DNA of 64,000 nucleotides from Amycolatopsis suaedae (GCF_004214935.1 NZ_SFCC01000011.1:1-64000); one strand, 5' to 3'. Counted from the stretch's first letter, positions 27,319 to 36,167 are shown. The notes: generated from the sequence alone by a model not told the origin. Numbers and translations: made by a program.

Positions 27319-27653
27319 CCACGCCGACCGCGCTCGCGCGACGGTCAAATTGCGTACATTCGGCCCGGGAAATTTGCATGGGTGGCGCGTGGATACGTTT
27401 TCAGCAGGCTCGGGTAATCGTTGCCCTATTTGCCGTTGGGTGACTGAAGTCTGCTGGTGACAGTGACAGTCTTGGGTGAGTACTCCCGGTGGCCGGCGGG
27501 TGGAAAATTCACTACCTACGCTCCCGGAGGTCCGTTATCGAATTGTGTGTGGATGCGTGAGCCCGGATTAGCCGATTTCGCAGTTTTCGGAGTTACAGTG
27601 GTGTTGCCCGGCGTCACCCGGGCCGTTCAGTCCGACCCCCCGGGGCTGAACCC

Positions 27654-27696
27654 GGCGACCCCCGCCCCTCCCCCCTGGCGGGGGTCGCCCCTTTCT
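27654..27696 (+). terminator. Strong hairpin in the ssd leader region
   Basis: GGCGACCCCCGCC (27654-27666) pairs with GGCGGGGGTCGCC (27677-27689), followed by CCTTTCT. It precedes the first tad-locus gene by 165 bp with no gene before it on this strand. It therefore could end a small RNA or act as an attenuator for ssd. Confidence 0.6.
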
Positions 27697-27705
27697 CCGA
27701 CGGAG

Positions 27706-27714
27706 TTGTCCACA
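27706..27714 (+). promoter_or_regulatory. DnaA box 1
   Basis: TTGTCCACA is an exact match to the preferred high-G+C actinobacterial DnaA box. Confidence 0.6.
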
Positions 27715-27723
27715 GGCCCCCGC

Positions 27724-27732
27724 TTGTCCACA
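27724..27732 (+). promoter_or_regulatory. DnaA box 2
   Basis: A second exact TTGTCCACA lies 18 bp from the first in the same orientation, with an inverted partial box (TTGTCCGGC) at 27734-27742. GAGTTGTCC (27703-27711) and GGACAACTC (27737-27745) also form an inverted repeat around the pair. Confidence 0.6.
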
Positions 27733-27854
27733 GGCCGGACAACTCGCCCTTGCACCCCGTCGCGCCCCGCCGTGATCGTGGAGTAACGGCCCGTCACAGC
27801 CAGCTCCTGGCGGGACGAATCCACCACCGGAGCTGGGAAACGTGGGGGGTCGTC

Positions 27855-28910
27855 GTGACCGGAGGAATGCCGCTCGTCGTCGCGGGTGAGGAACCACTGC
27901 TGGACGAGCTGATCAGACTGATGGCGGCCGCGGGCTGTGATCCGGAGTGCGTACCCGATCTGCCCGCGGCCAGACCACGCTGGGCCGACCCGCCGGTGGT
28001 CCTCGTCGACGAGGCCGCCGTCGCGCCGGACGAGCCGGCACTGCCCAGGCGGCAGGGTGTCGTGCTGGTGTGCAAGTCGGCAGCGAGCCCGGACACCTAC
28101 CGCAGGGCGTTCGCCGTCGGCGCGGAGCGGGTGATGTGCCTTCCCGACGACGAGGCCGAGATGCTGACGATGCTGTCCGACGTCGTCGCCGGCCCGGCCA
28201 GGGAAGGCCGGATCGTCGCAGTGATCGGCGGCCGCGGTGGTGCGGGAGCGTCCGTGTTCGCGGCCGGTCTCACCCTGCGCGCCGCCCGGGAAGGCGCCGA
28301 GGCGATGCTCGTGGACTGCGATCCGTTCAGCGGCGGGATGGACGTTCTGCTCGGTGGCGGCCGCACCGCCAGCGCGCGGTGGGACTCGCTGCGCTGGGGC
28401 GGGAACGTGACAGTGGCCCAGCTGCGGGACACACTGCCTGGCCGGCCCTGCGGCACCGGCCGTCTCTCCTTCGTGACCGGCGACCATCCGAGCGCCGAGG
28501 CCGTGGCCGCAGTCGTCGACGTCGGTCGCCGTGCCGGCAGGCTCGTGGTGTGCGACCTGGCGCGGGAGCCCGGTTGCGGTGGCCCGGCGCTGGACCGCGC
28601 CGACCTCATCGTGCTGCTGGTACCGGCTGAACTCCGCGCCGCGGCCGCCGCCAAACGGCTGCTCGATCGCATCACCGTTCACCGCGACCGGGTGCGGATG
28701 ATCATCCGCGGCCCCGCTCCGGACGAGATGGGGCACGACGACGTCATGGCGATGGTCGGCGTACCGATGCTGACGGAGCTGCGGACCGACCGGGGCCTGC
28801 TGCGGCCGATGCATCGCGGCGAGTTCGACCCGCGGCCGGGAAGCGCGATCGGCCGCGCGGCCAAGGCCGTGCTCGCCGAGGTGATGAGCCGGCCGGGGAG
28901 TACGGCGTGA
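27855..28910 (+). CDS. ssd: Septum site-determining / MinD-CpaE-like protein
   Basis: This 351-aa protein is the Ssd/Rv3660c-type MinD relative that opens the tad locus in actinobacteria. An N-terminal receiver-like domain is followed by a MinD-like ATPase fold with VAVIGGRGGAGASVFA. The P-loop (125-133) lacks the usual lysine (GGRGGAGAS), as reported for other Ssd proteins, so canonical ATP hydrolysis is doubtful. I use the GTG at 27855 because GGGGGG is five bases upstream. Its stop overlaps the tadA start. Confidence 0.88.
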   Translation: MTGGMPLVVAGEEPLLDELIRLMAAAGCDPECVPDLPAARPRWADPPVVLVDEAAVAPDEPALPRRQGVVLVCKSAASPDTYRRAFAVGAERVMCLPDDEAEMLTMLSDVVAGPAREGRIVAVIGGRGGAGASVFAAGLTLRAAREGAEAMLVDCDPFSGGMDVLLGGGRTASARWDSLRWGGNVTVAQLRDTLPGRPCGTGRLSFVTGDHPSAEAVAAVVDVGRRAGRLVVCDLAREPGCGGPALDRADLIVLLVPAELRAAAAAKRLLDRITVHRDRVRMIIRGPAPDEMGHDDVMAMVGVPMLTELRTDRGLLRPMHRGEFDPRPGSAIGRAAKAVLAEVMSRPGSTA

Positions 28911-30088
28911 GCAGCGCCGAGCTGGTCGAGCGGGTACGCCTGCGGCTGGCGTCGGGAGGTGGAGAGGCCGAGCCCGCGGCCGTCGCCGAGGCGGTGCGTG
29001 CGGAGTCCGGTGGTGCCCCGCCCACTGAGGTGCTGGCCGCGCTACGGCTGTGGCAGCAGGAGACGGTCGGTGCGGGCCCGCTGGAGGCGTTGCTGGCCGA
29101 GCCGGGAATTACCGACGTCCTGGTGACGGCGCCGGACCAGGTGTGGGTCGACGGCACGGGCGGCCTGCGCCGGACTGCCGTGCGATTCACCAAGGAGGAG
29201 GACGTCCGCAGGCTGGCCCAGCGCCTCGCGCTGGCCGCGGGCAGGCGGCTCGACGACGCGCAACCGTTCGTCGACGGCTGGCTGCCCGGTTCCGGTCCCG
29301 GCGGCCGGGTTCGCCTGCACGCCGTCCTCCCCCCGATCGCACCCGACGGCACCTGTGTCGCGTTGCGGGTCCTCCGGCCGGCTTCGCACGACCTCGCGGC
29401 ACTGCGTGCCCTGGAGACCTTCGACGACGACGGGGGCGACCTGCTCGACGCCGTCGTCGGCGCCCGGCTGGCCTACCTCGTCACCGGCGGCACGGGCGCG
29501 GGCAAGAGCACGTTGCTGGCGGCCATGCTCGGCCGTGTCCCGGTCACCGAGCGCATCGTGTGTGTCGAGGACGCGGGCGAACTGCAGCCAGCACACCCGC
29601 AGTTCATCCGGCTGGTCGCGCGGCCGCCGAACGTCGAGGGGGCAGGCGAGGTGACCCTGGGCGAACTGGTGCGCCAGGCCCTGCGGATGCGGCCGGACCG
29701 GCTGGTCGTCGGCGAGGTGCGCGGGCGCGAGGTGTGCGAGCTGCTGACCGCCCTCAACACCGGGCACGACGGCGGTGCGGGCACCCTGCACGCCAACTCG
29801 CCGTCCGAGGTGCCGGCCAGGCTCGAGGCACTGGCCGCGCTCGGTGGGCTCTCCCGCCCGGCACTGCACAGTCAGCTGGCCGCCGCGGTGCAGGTCGTGT
29901 TGCACATGCGCAGGGACAGCCCGGCCGCGGGCGGACGTCGCCGGCTCGCCGAGATCGGTGTTGTCCGGCCCGGGCCCGGTGGTGGCCCGGTGGTCGTCAC
30001 TCCCGTGTGGCGAGCCGGGCGCTGGCTCGACGGCAGGCGACTGCTCGCCGAGCTGGTGGACGCCCGGGGCGGGCGGTTGCCGTGTTGA
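28907..30088 (+). CDS. tadA: Tad/Flp pilus secretion ATPase (CpaF/TadA)
   Basis: The 393-aa type II/IV secretion ATPase powers assembly of the short Tad pilus. Walker A GGTGAGKST is at 194-202. The Asp box (VCVEDAGELQ), the His box (GTLHANSPSEV) and the arginine-rich RMRPDRLVVGEVRG are all present. It corresponds to Rv3659c. GTGA coupling with ssd and overlap with tadB show one operon. Confidence 0.95.
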   Translation: MSSAELVERVRLRLASGGGEAEPAAVAEAVRAESGGAPPTEVLAALRLWQQETVGAGPLEALLAEPGITDVLVTAPDQVWVDGTGGLRRTAVRFTKEEDVRRLAQRLALAAGRRLDDAQPFVDGWLPGSGPGGRVRLHAVLPPIAPDGTCVALRVLRPASHDLAALRALETFDDDGGDLLDAVVGARLAYLVTGGTGAGKSTLLAAMLGRVPVTERIVCVEDAGELQPAHPQFIRLVARPPNVEGAGEVTLGELVRQALRMRPDRLVVGEVRGREVCELLTALNTGHDGGAGTLHANSPSEVPARLEALAALGGLSRPALHSQLAAAVQVVLHMRRDSPAAGGRRRLAEIGVVRPGPGGGPVVVTPVWRAGRWLDGRRLLAELVDARGGRLPC

Positions 30089-30876
30089 CCGTGTCGTCGC
30101 TACTGGCGGCCGCGGCGCTCCTCTGCTGGCCTTCGCCAGGGCCTGTTCCCGTGGTCAGGCGTCATCGCCGCTCCGGCTCCCGGGTACCGCTGCGCACGGT
30201 CCTCGCCGTGGTGGGTTCCGCTGTGGCGGTTGTCGCGGCAGGGCTTCTCCTCGGCCCGGCCGGGGTCTTCGCCACCGGGGTACTCGGCGCGGTCGGCTGG
30301 CACCGCCTGCGGGGCCGGCGCCGGAACCGGCACGCCCTCACCGTGGCCGAGTCACTCGCCGAGGCCCTGCGGGTGATGGCCTCCGAACTGCGCGGCGGTG
30401 CCCATCCCGCGCAGGCGGCGGAGTCCGCCTCGGTCGACGCCGTCGCCGAGGTGGCCGCCGCACTGCGGTCGGTTTCGCTGGCGGTGCGCTGGGGTGGCGA
30501 CCTGCCCAGCACCGTTCCGAGGCAGGGACACGATCCGCTGCTGCGTACGGTCCTTGCCCGCCTGGCGGCGTCGTGGACGCTGGCGCAGCGGCACGGGCTC
30601 GCGCTGGCCGACGTCCTCGACGCGGTGCGAAGAGACGTCGAGACCGGTGCCCGTGCGACGCGAGGGCTTCACGCGAAGCTCGCCGGTCCCCGGGCCAGCG
30701 CCGCGGTGCTCTGCGTGCTTCCGGTGTGCGGTGTGCTGCTCGGCGAGGCGATGGGTGCTCGACCGTTGGCGGTGCTGGCGGGCACCGGTGCGGGCCAGTT
30801 GCTGCTGGGTGCGGGCGTGATGCTGCTCGCCGGGGGACTGTGCTGGACGGATCGCATGACCCGGGTGACGCCATGA
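30082..30876 (+). CDS. tadB: Tad pilus inner-membrane platform protein TadB
   Basis: This 264-aa protein has N-terminal hydrophobic segments, a basic loop, the cytoplasmic T2SSF helical bundle (VAESLAEALRVMASELRGG; TLAQRHGLALADVLDAV) and two C-terminal TM helices. Starts at GTG 30082, TTG 30085 or GTG 30091 are all in frame and overlap the tadA end; I use the first. It resembles Rv3658c and pairs with TadC to form the platform. Confidence 0.85.
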   Translation: MLTVSSLLAAAALLCWPSPGPVPVVRRHRRSGSRVPLRTVLAVVGSAVAVVAAGLLLGPAGVFATGVLGAVGWHRLRGRRRNRHALTVAESLAEALRVMASELRGGAHPAQAAESASVDAVAEVAAALRSVSLAVRWGGDLPSTVPRQGHDPLLRTVLARLAASWTLAQRHGLALADVLDAVRRDVETGARATRGLHAKLAGPRASAAVLCVLPVCGVLLGEAMGARPLAVLAGTGAGQLLLGAGVMLLAGGLCWTDRMTRVTP

Positions 30877-31595
30877 CGGCCGACGTGGCAACGCTCGCAC
30901 TGCTGGCCGGGGCCCTGCTCGTGTGGCCGCCAGGGCCGGTCCGCCCGCCCAGATCGGTGCTTCGCCCGGAACCGGCAGGCCGGCTGGCCAGGCTGCGGTC
31001 CGCGCCATGGTCCCGTCCGGCGGCGCTGGCTATCGGGCTCGCCGCGCTGGGCGCGGCCGTACTCGGCTGGCCGGCGGGCGCCGTGGCCGCGGTGCCGCTG
31101 GGACTGCTGGGCTGGCTGGCCGGGCGGCGGCTGCGGACCGGGAGCGACCCGCCTGATCCGGCGAGCCTCGCCGTCGGCTGGGACCTGCTGGCGGCGGCAC
31201 TGCGAGCCGGGTTGCCGGTGCCGGTAGCCGTGCGGGCGGTGGCCGACGCCGTTCCCGCCAGGCCTGCCGACGCCCTGCGGGCGACCGCGGAACTGCTCGC
31301 ACTGGGTGCCGATGCCGAACGGGCCTGGCAACCGGCCATGGCCTGCCCCGAGACGGTGGTGCTGGCCAAGGCCGCCCGCCGGGCGGCGAGTTCCGGTACG
31401 GCCCTGGCCGCCGTCGCGCGCGATCTCGCCTGCCGGGTGCGAACCGAGCGGGCCGATACCGCCGAGGCGAAGGCGCAACGGGCCGGCGTACTGGTCACCG
31501 TCCCGCTGGGGCTCTGCTTCCTGCCCGCCTTCCTCTGCCTCGGGGTCGTCCCCGTGGTGGTGGGCCTGGCCGGCCGGCTGACCGCGATCACCTGA
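30873..31595 (+). CDS. tadC: Tad pilus inner-membrane platform protein TadC
   Basis: The 240-aa protein overlaps tadB by ATGA. It carries a T2SSF-type domain (SLAVGWDLLAAALRAGLPVP; ARRAASSGTALAAVARDLA), flanked by transmembrane helices (about 10-25, 45-85 and the C-terminal 30 residues). It corresponds to Rv3657c. Confidence 0.85.
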   Translation: MTADVATLALLAGALLVWPPGPVRPPRSVLRPEPAGRLARLRSAPWSRPAALAIGLAALGAAVLGWPAGAVAAVPLGLLGWLAGRRLRTGSDPPDPASLAVGWDLLAAALRAGLPVPVAVRAVADAVPARPADALRATAELLALGADAERAWQPAMACPETVVLAKAARRAASSGTALAAVARDLACRVRTERADTAEAKAQRAGVLVTVPLGLCFLPAFLCLGVVPVVVGLAGRLTAIT

Positions 31596-31623
31596 TCCCC
31601 AACCACCTGGAAAGGACTCACTG

Positions 31624-31809
31624 ATGTCGTTCGTTCACGTTCTCCGTCGCCGTTGTGCCGGTGACAGCGGGATGTCGACCGCTGAATATGCGATAGGCAC
31701 CATCGCCGCGGCCGCCTTCGCCGCCGTGCTCTACGCGGTGGTCACCGGGGAGCCGGTGCTCGCCGAGCTGACGGCGCTGGTCCAGGACGCACTGACGGTG
31801 CGCCGGTGA
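31624..31809 (+). CDS. Small Flp-type pilin-like protein (DUF4244)
   Basis: At 61 aa this is the expected size of the DUF4244/Rv3656c pilin. A basic leader (VLRRRCAGDSG) precedes MSTAEYAIGTIAAAAFAAVLY. This has the Glu at position 5 after the likely prepilin cleavage site, as in Flp pilins. It should be the main pilus subunit. GGAAAGGA precedes the ATG and it overlaps the next gene (GTGA). Confidence 0.8.
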   Translation: MSFVHVLRRRCAGDSGMSTAEYAIGTIAAAAFAAVLYAVVTGEPVLAELTALVQDALTVRR

Positions 31810-32165
31810 AGCGCCACGGCGATCGCGGTATGGCGACCGCGGAGGCGGCGATCGCGCTCGGCGCGTTGACGGTCGTGTTCGGGTTGGTACTGGCGGGCAT
31901 CGCCGTGGTGGTCGATCAGGTCCGCTGTACCGACGCCGCCCGTGAGGCCGCCCGGGCCGCGGCCAGGGGACAGCCTCAGCTGGCCGAGCGGGTGGTCGCT
32001 GAACTCGGGCCTCCCGGTGCCCGGCTGACGGTGCACGTCGACGGCGACCTGCTCGCCGCCGAGGTGGCGGCCGCACCGGCAGGCGGGCTGCTGCCCGGCG
32101 CGGTGGTGCGGGCGTCGGCGGTCGCGGCCGTTGAGCCGATCGGAGGGCCGCATGGCCAGGGTTGA
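31806..32165 (+). CDS. TadE-like pseudopilin
   Basis: The 119-aa protein has a short basic leader and one N-terminal TM helix with the Glu-containing TAEAAIALGALTVVFGLVLAG typical of TadE-like minor pilins (TM core about residues 14-33). It then has a small exported domain. It matches Rv3655c. The GTG start overlaps the previous gene. Confidence 0.8.
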   Translation: MKRHGDRGMATAEAAIALGALTVVFGLVLAGIAVVVDQVRCTDAAREAARAAARGQPQLAERVVAELGPPGARLTVHVDGDLLAAEVAAAPAGGLLPGAVVRASAVAAVEPIGGPHGQG

Positions 32166-32514
32166 CTCCGATCGTGGCATGGCGACAGTCTGGGCGGCCG
32201 GTGCGGTCGCCGCGGTGCTCGGCGTCGGTGTCGTGGTGATCTGGCTCGGGTCGGCGGTGCTGGCCGTCCACCGGGCAGGCGGTGCCGCCGACCTCGCCGC
32301 GCTCGCCGCCGCCGGACGTGCTGCTTCGGGGGCCGAGGCCGCCTGTGGCCGGGCCCGGACGGTGGCCGAGCGCATGGGCGTCGAATTGGCCGGTTGCCGG
32401 CTGGTCGACTGGGACGCGCTCGTCGAGGTGCGGGCGCCCGTGCCCGGCCCGCTGGACGAGTGGGGTACAGCACACGCGAGGGCGCGGGCGGGGCCCGTTG
32501 ATCGGCCGGGCTGA
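32152..32514 (+). CDS. TadE-like secretion protein (Rv3654c-like)
   Basis: From the ATG at 32152 (GGAGG seven bases upstream) this is 120 aa and overlaps the preceding gene by 14 nt. A basic leader and the segment GMATVWAAGAVAAVLGVGVV give a pilin-like signal. RAGGAADLAALAAAG is the conserved motif of the Rv3654c/helicase-neighbour family. It closes the tad operon. Confidence 0.8.
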   Translation: MARVDSDRGMATVWAAGAVAAVLGVGVVVIWLGSAVLAVHRAGGAADLAALAAAGRAASGAEAACGRARTVAERMGVELAGCRLVDWDALVEVRAPVPGPLDEWGTAHARARAGPVDRPG

Positions 32515-32903
32515 ACCGTTTGTCGTCGACGAACGGCAACCGTCCGCAGGTGGAGGGCTGGATACCGCTCGGTCGTACGGCCGGGTGCCACGAAGAGCGG
32601 TCGCTCAGGCGCGGTGAGCGGTATCACGCCCGGCCGTCGGCGTGGCGTGTTGCTGCAGATGCTGACGCACGTGCATCGGCCTAAAACCTTGTAATCCCAA
32701 GGTTTTACGAGCGGGCCGGTGGCCGAGCACCGCTCGGCGGTGCCGCGCCGGGGAGATCTTCGGTTCGCCTGCCGCCATGGGGCTGTTCGTCGTCCGTAAC
32801 GCGCCATCTGCCGACGGGTCACTTCCGGCCTTCTGCAACTTGCCGTTTATTTGAGTACAGAGCCGCTCACGCGGCTGACAGCAGCTAGGAGGCAGAGCAA
32901 GAC
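32515..32903. other. Intergenic region after the tad operon
   Basis: This 389-bp region has no gene I can support. It contains an AT-rich perfect hairpin at 32682-32707, a second hairpin AGCCGC/GCGGCT at 32861-32876 in the leader of the next gene, and the AGGAGG of that gene at 32887-32892. Confidence 0.5.
32682..32707. terminator. AT-rich hairpin, likely tad-operon terminator
   Basis: TAAAACCTTG and CAAGGTTTTA are perfect arms with a six-base loop. The T-run within the right arm can serve as the U-tract. It is unusually AT-rich for this chromosome. Confidence 0.5.
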
Positions 32904-33524
32904 ATGTTGGACACAGACTGGTCGGACAGCTGGCGCGGTGCCTTCGGCATCGAGCTCCGTGCCGAGGCCATCGGCCTCGCCGGACGCGGGTGGCCGGTGT
33001 TCCCGGGCACCTACCCGTCCTGGCCGGCCGACGGCACCTGGCAGGCCCCGGTGCCGGCACACAGCGACTGGCGTGAGCAGCTCGGCGCGCACCCGCACAA
33101 GGTCGCCGCCTGGTGGACCGGTGCCCAGTACAGCCTCCTGGTCGCCACCGGCAGCGTCCTCGACGCCGTCGAGGTCGACGCCGTCGTGGGCAAGCGGGCC
33201 GCGTGCCTGCTGCGGGCCGGTGGCCAGCCCGCGCCGATCATCGCCATGCCGAACGGCCGGTGGCTGTTCCTGACGCTCAGCTCGGCCGGCACCCTGCCTG
33301 CCGCGCTGCGCGACGACGAGTCCGTGCGGTGGCACGGCGAGGGCAGCTGGGTGCCGCTCCCGCCGACCCCGTTCCAGCACGGAGTCGTGCACTGGCGGGT
33401 CAAGCCCGAGGTGTGGGGCTGGCGCCTGCCCGAGGCGGGGACCGTGCACGACGTGCTGGTCCGTGCCCTCGCCGGTGAGCAGGCCGCTCACCTCGCCGTG
33501 GCGGAAGCCTCCGTCGCGGCCTGA
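32904..33524 (+). CDS. Primase-polymerase (prim-pol) domain protein, standalone
   Basis: The 206-aa protein resembles the N-terminal domain of bifunctional DNA primase/polymerases (AEP superfamily), which in actinobacteria often stands alone. Supporting segments are RAEAIGLAGRGWPVFPG at the start, HPHKVAAWWTGAQYSLLVATG, the acidic pair in DAVEVDAVV (usual metal motif hhhDhD/E), and a histidine in VRWHGEGSW. There is no helicase domain. It ends 37 nt inside the 3' end of the converging helicase gene. Function beyond the fold is unknown. Confidence 0.65.
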   Translation: MLDTDWSDSWRGAFGIELRAEAIGLAGRGWPVFPGTYPSWPADGTWQAPVPAHSDWREQLGAHPHKVAAWWTGAQYSLLVATGSVLDAVEVDAVVGKRAACLLRAGGQPAPIIAMPNGRWLFLTLSSAGTLPAALRDDESVRWHGEGSWVPLPPTPFQHGVVHWRVKPEVWGWRLPEAGTVHDVLVRALAGEQAAHLAVAEASVAA

Positions 33525-35905
33525 TCCTCGACAACTTCATCGACCTCGTGGCCGTGCCGGGCTCCGTGCCGACGCAATGCCCCCAACACGGTATCCAGCA
33601 CAGCCACCGCCCCCGCCTTGTCCAACGGTTCGTTGCCATTCCCGCATTTGGGCGACTGAACACAGGACGGGCACCCAGCCGGGCACTCGCAGGAGATGAT
33701 CGCCTCCCGCGTAGCGGCCAGCCATGGGACCAGAGCGGAATGACCGCGATCGGCGAACCCCGCACCCCCGGGATGCCCATCGTGCACGAACACCGTCGCC
33801 TCCCCGGTGTCTGCGTGCAACGCGGTCGACAGTCCGCCGATGTCCCATCGGTCGCATGTAGCGAACAGCGGTAGCAGGCCGATCGCCGCGTGCTCGGCGG
33901 CGTGCAGGGCACCGGGGACCGCAGCCGGAACCAGTCCGGCGCTCCCCGGTGTCCTGCCGGAACTCCCGGTCCCCACCAACAGTTCCTCGGTCACCGTGTA
34001 CCAGACGGCCCTGGTCCGCAGGACCTGCTCCGGCAGGTCCAGCGGCACCTGGTCGAGCACCTCCCCGGACGGTAGCCGTCGCAGGTACCCGACCACCTGC
34101 GACGTCACCGCCACCTCGCCCAGGTACACGCTCACCCCGCCGTAGTCGGTGCGCTCGGCGACGTCGAGTACGGCGACGTCGACGACCTCGCGGGCCGACG
34201 TCGTCCACTCCGGATCCTCCGCGTGCACCATGGCGAGGCCGTCGGCGAGATCCAGGTCGTCGACGACGTACGAGACGCCCTGGTGCAGATACACCGCGCC
34301 GGGGTGCACGGTCGTGAAGGACGACCCGAAGTCGACCGTGCCGAGCAACCGGCCGGTGTCGGCCTCCACCACGGCCACCTGGTCCCCACCGGAGCCGCGG
34401 ATGTCCACCTCGCCGTGCGGACGGTCGCGGGAGGTCCAGTACCAGCCGCTCGCCCTGCGGCGCAGCAGCCGGTCGGCCACCAGCGAGTCGACCACCTGCC
34501 GCGCCTGCTCGCCACCGAACAGCTCCAGTTCGCCCGTGGTGAGCGGCAGTTCGGCAGCGGCACACGCCAGCTGCGGCGCCAGCACGTACGGGTTGCCCGG
34601 GTCCAGCACCGCTGTCTCCACCGGCCGCTCCAGCACCGCCGCCGGATGGTGGACCAAGTAGGTGTCCAGCGGGTCGTCCCTGGCGACGAACACCACCAGC
34701 GCCTCGTCGCCGGACCGGCCGGCGCGGCCCGCCTGCTGCCAGAACGACGCCAGCGTGCCGGGATAACCGGCCAGCACCACCGCGTCCAGCCCGGCGATGT
34801 CGACGCCCAGCTCCAGCGCGTTCGTGGTCGCCACCCCCAGCAGGTCGCCGGTGAGCAGTGCCTTCTCCAGCGCCCTGCGTTCCTCGGGCAGGAAACCGGC
34901 GCGGTAGGCGGCGACCCGCTCGGGAAGCTCGGGGTCCACTTCGGACAGGATGCGCCGCGCCCCCAGCGCGGTCAGCTCCGCACCGCGGCGTGACCGTACG
35001 AACGCCAGCGAGCGGGCGCCCTCGATCACCAGCTCGGCGAGGATCCGGGCCGTCTCCGCGCCCGCGGACCGCCGGATCGGCGCACCGTTCTCCCCGCCGA
35101 AGTCGTCGAGCAGCGGCGGTTCCCACAACGCCACGGTGCGCGATCCCCTCGGCGACCCGTCGTCGACGACCGCCCGGCACTCCTTGCCGGTCAGCCGCCT
35201 GGCGAACGCCGCGGGCTCGGCGGTCGTGGCCGACGCCAGTACGAAGACCGGATCGCTGCCGTAGTGCCTGGCGACCCGCTGCAGCCTGCGTAGCAGCAGG
35301 GCCACGTGCGAGCCGAACACGCCCCGGTAGCCGTGACACTCGTCGACGACCACATAGCTGAGCTTGCGGAACAGCCGCGACCACTTCGTGTGTGCCGAGA
35401 GGATGCCGCGGTGCAGCATGTCGGGATTGGTGAACACCCACCGCGAATGCGCCCGTACCCAGTCCCGCTCGGCCAGCGGGGTGTCGCCGTCGTAGGTCGC
35501 CGCCCGCACGCCCTTGATGTCCAAAGAGGACACTGAACGAAGCTGGTCGGCCCCCAGCGCCTTGGTCGGGGAGAGGTACAGCGCACCGGCCTTGTCGTCG
35601 GCCACCAGGCGGGACAACACCGGCAGCTGGTAGGCCAGTGACTTGCCGGAGGCCGTCCCGGTGGCCACCACCACGTGTTCCCCGGCCCACGCGGCCGACG
35701 CCGCCTCGACCTGGTGCGTCCACGGCCGCTCGACACCGCACTCGCGCAGCGCGGTCACCACCGCCTCGGGGGCCCAGTCCGGCCAGTCGGCGAACCGCGA
35801 CGGCTGCGCGGGCAGCGACGCCACGTGGGTCACCGGGCTCTCCGACTCCGGGATGCCCGCGGTAACCCGCCCCAGCAGCCGCTGCGCCCGTCCACTCGCC
35901 ACCAC
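33488..35905 (-). CDS. DEAD/DEAH-box helicase with DUF1998 (MrfA/YprA-like)
   Basis: From the GTG at 35905 this is 805 aa. The helicase core has Walker A ATGTASGKSLAYQ, the DECH box VVVDECHGYRG, motif III LASATT and motif VI QQAGRAGRSG. A C-terminal DUF1998 carries four clustered cysteines (CECPAGCPSCVQSPKCG). This is the layout of B. subtilis MrfA, which acts in repair of mitomycin-type damage, and of Rv3649. A partner MrfB-like exonuclease is not in this window. The upstream in-frame extension to 36127 lacks a ribosome-binding site and looks non-coding. Confidence 0.88.
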   Translation of the reverse strand: MVASGRAQRLLGRVTAGIPESESPVTHVASLPAQPSRFADWPDWAPEAVVTALRECGVERPWTHQVEAASAAWAGEHVVVATGTASGKSLAYQLPVLSRLVADDKAGALYLSPTKALGADQLRSVSSLDIKGVRAATYDGDTPLAERDWVRAHSRWVFTNPDMLHRGILSAHTKWSRLFRKLSYVVVDECHGYRGVFGSHVALLLRRLQRVARHYGSDPVFVLASATTAEPAAFARRLTGKECRAVVDDGSPRGSRTVALWEPPLLDDFGGENGAPIRRSAGAETARILAELVIEGARSLAFVRSRRGAELTALGARRILSEVDPELPERVAAYRAGFLPEERRALEKALLTGDLLGVATTNALELGVDIAGLDAVVLAGYPGTLASFWQQAGRAGRSGDEALVVFVARDDPLDTYLVHHPAAVLERPVETAVLDPGNPYVLAPQLACAAAELPLTTGELELFGGEQARQVVDSLVADRLLRRRASGWYWTSRDRPHGEVDIRGSGGDQVAVVEADTGRLLGTVDFGSSFTTVHPGAVYLHQGVSYVVDDLDLADGLAMVHAEDPEWTTSAREVVDVAVLDVAERTDYGGVSVYLGEVAVTSQVVGYLRRLPSGEVLDQVPLDLPEQVLRTRAVWYTVTEELLVGTGSSGRTPGSAGLVPAAVPGALHAAEHAAIGLLPLFATCDRWDIGGLSTALHADTGEATVFVHDGHPGGAGFADRGHSALVPWLAATREAIISCECPAGCPSCVQSPKCGNGNEPLDKAGAVAVLDTVLGALRRHGARHGHEVDEVVEDQAATEASATAR

Positions 35906-36167
35906 GTCCCGAGAGTGCCACAACCCACCGACACCAGAGGTCGCGCAGGTAAGGACGCGGGCGGGCGGCGTCCAGGCGGGCGATCTCCTACGTTGTCGGA
36001 CAGGGCGAGTACGACCCAGTACGAGCCCTGCCCTCCGCCTTGGATCTCGCACACCTGGACACCGCCCGCTGATCCACGCCCCTACCTGCGCGACCTCGCG
36101 GCGACGGTCCGCTACCACCCCGCACACCGCGTCCGAGAACCCCCTGGCGCAGCGGCAAAACTGATCA

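Larger units (their letters stand above)
27283..27854. other. Regulatory intergenic region upstream of ssd-tad
   Basis: This 572-bp gap separates the divergent SRPBCC and ssd genes. It is visibly less GC-rich in its middle (around 27490-27600). It holds a strong hairpin with a short T-rich tail at 27654-27696, two perfect DnaA boxes and the ssd translation start region. A weak ORF at 27457-27786 has no known homology and poor codon bias, and I do not annotate it. Confidence 0.6.

Noticed and set aside
27706..27732. Chromosomal replication origin
   Set aside because: Only two boxes plus a partial one, no dnaA/dnaN genes and no AT-rich unwinding region; a regulatory role fits better.
27457..27786. 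109-codon ORF before ssd
   Set aside because: It runs through the terminator hairpin and DnaA boxes, has no homology I recognise and a proline-rich composition typical of chance reading.
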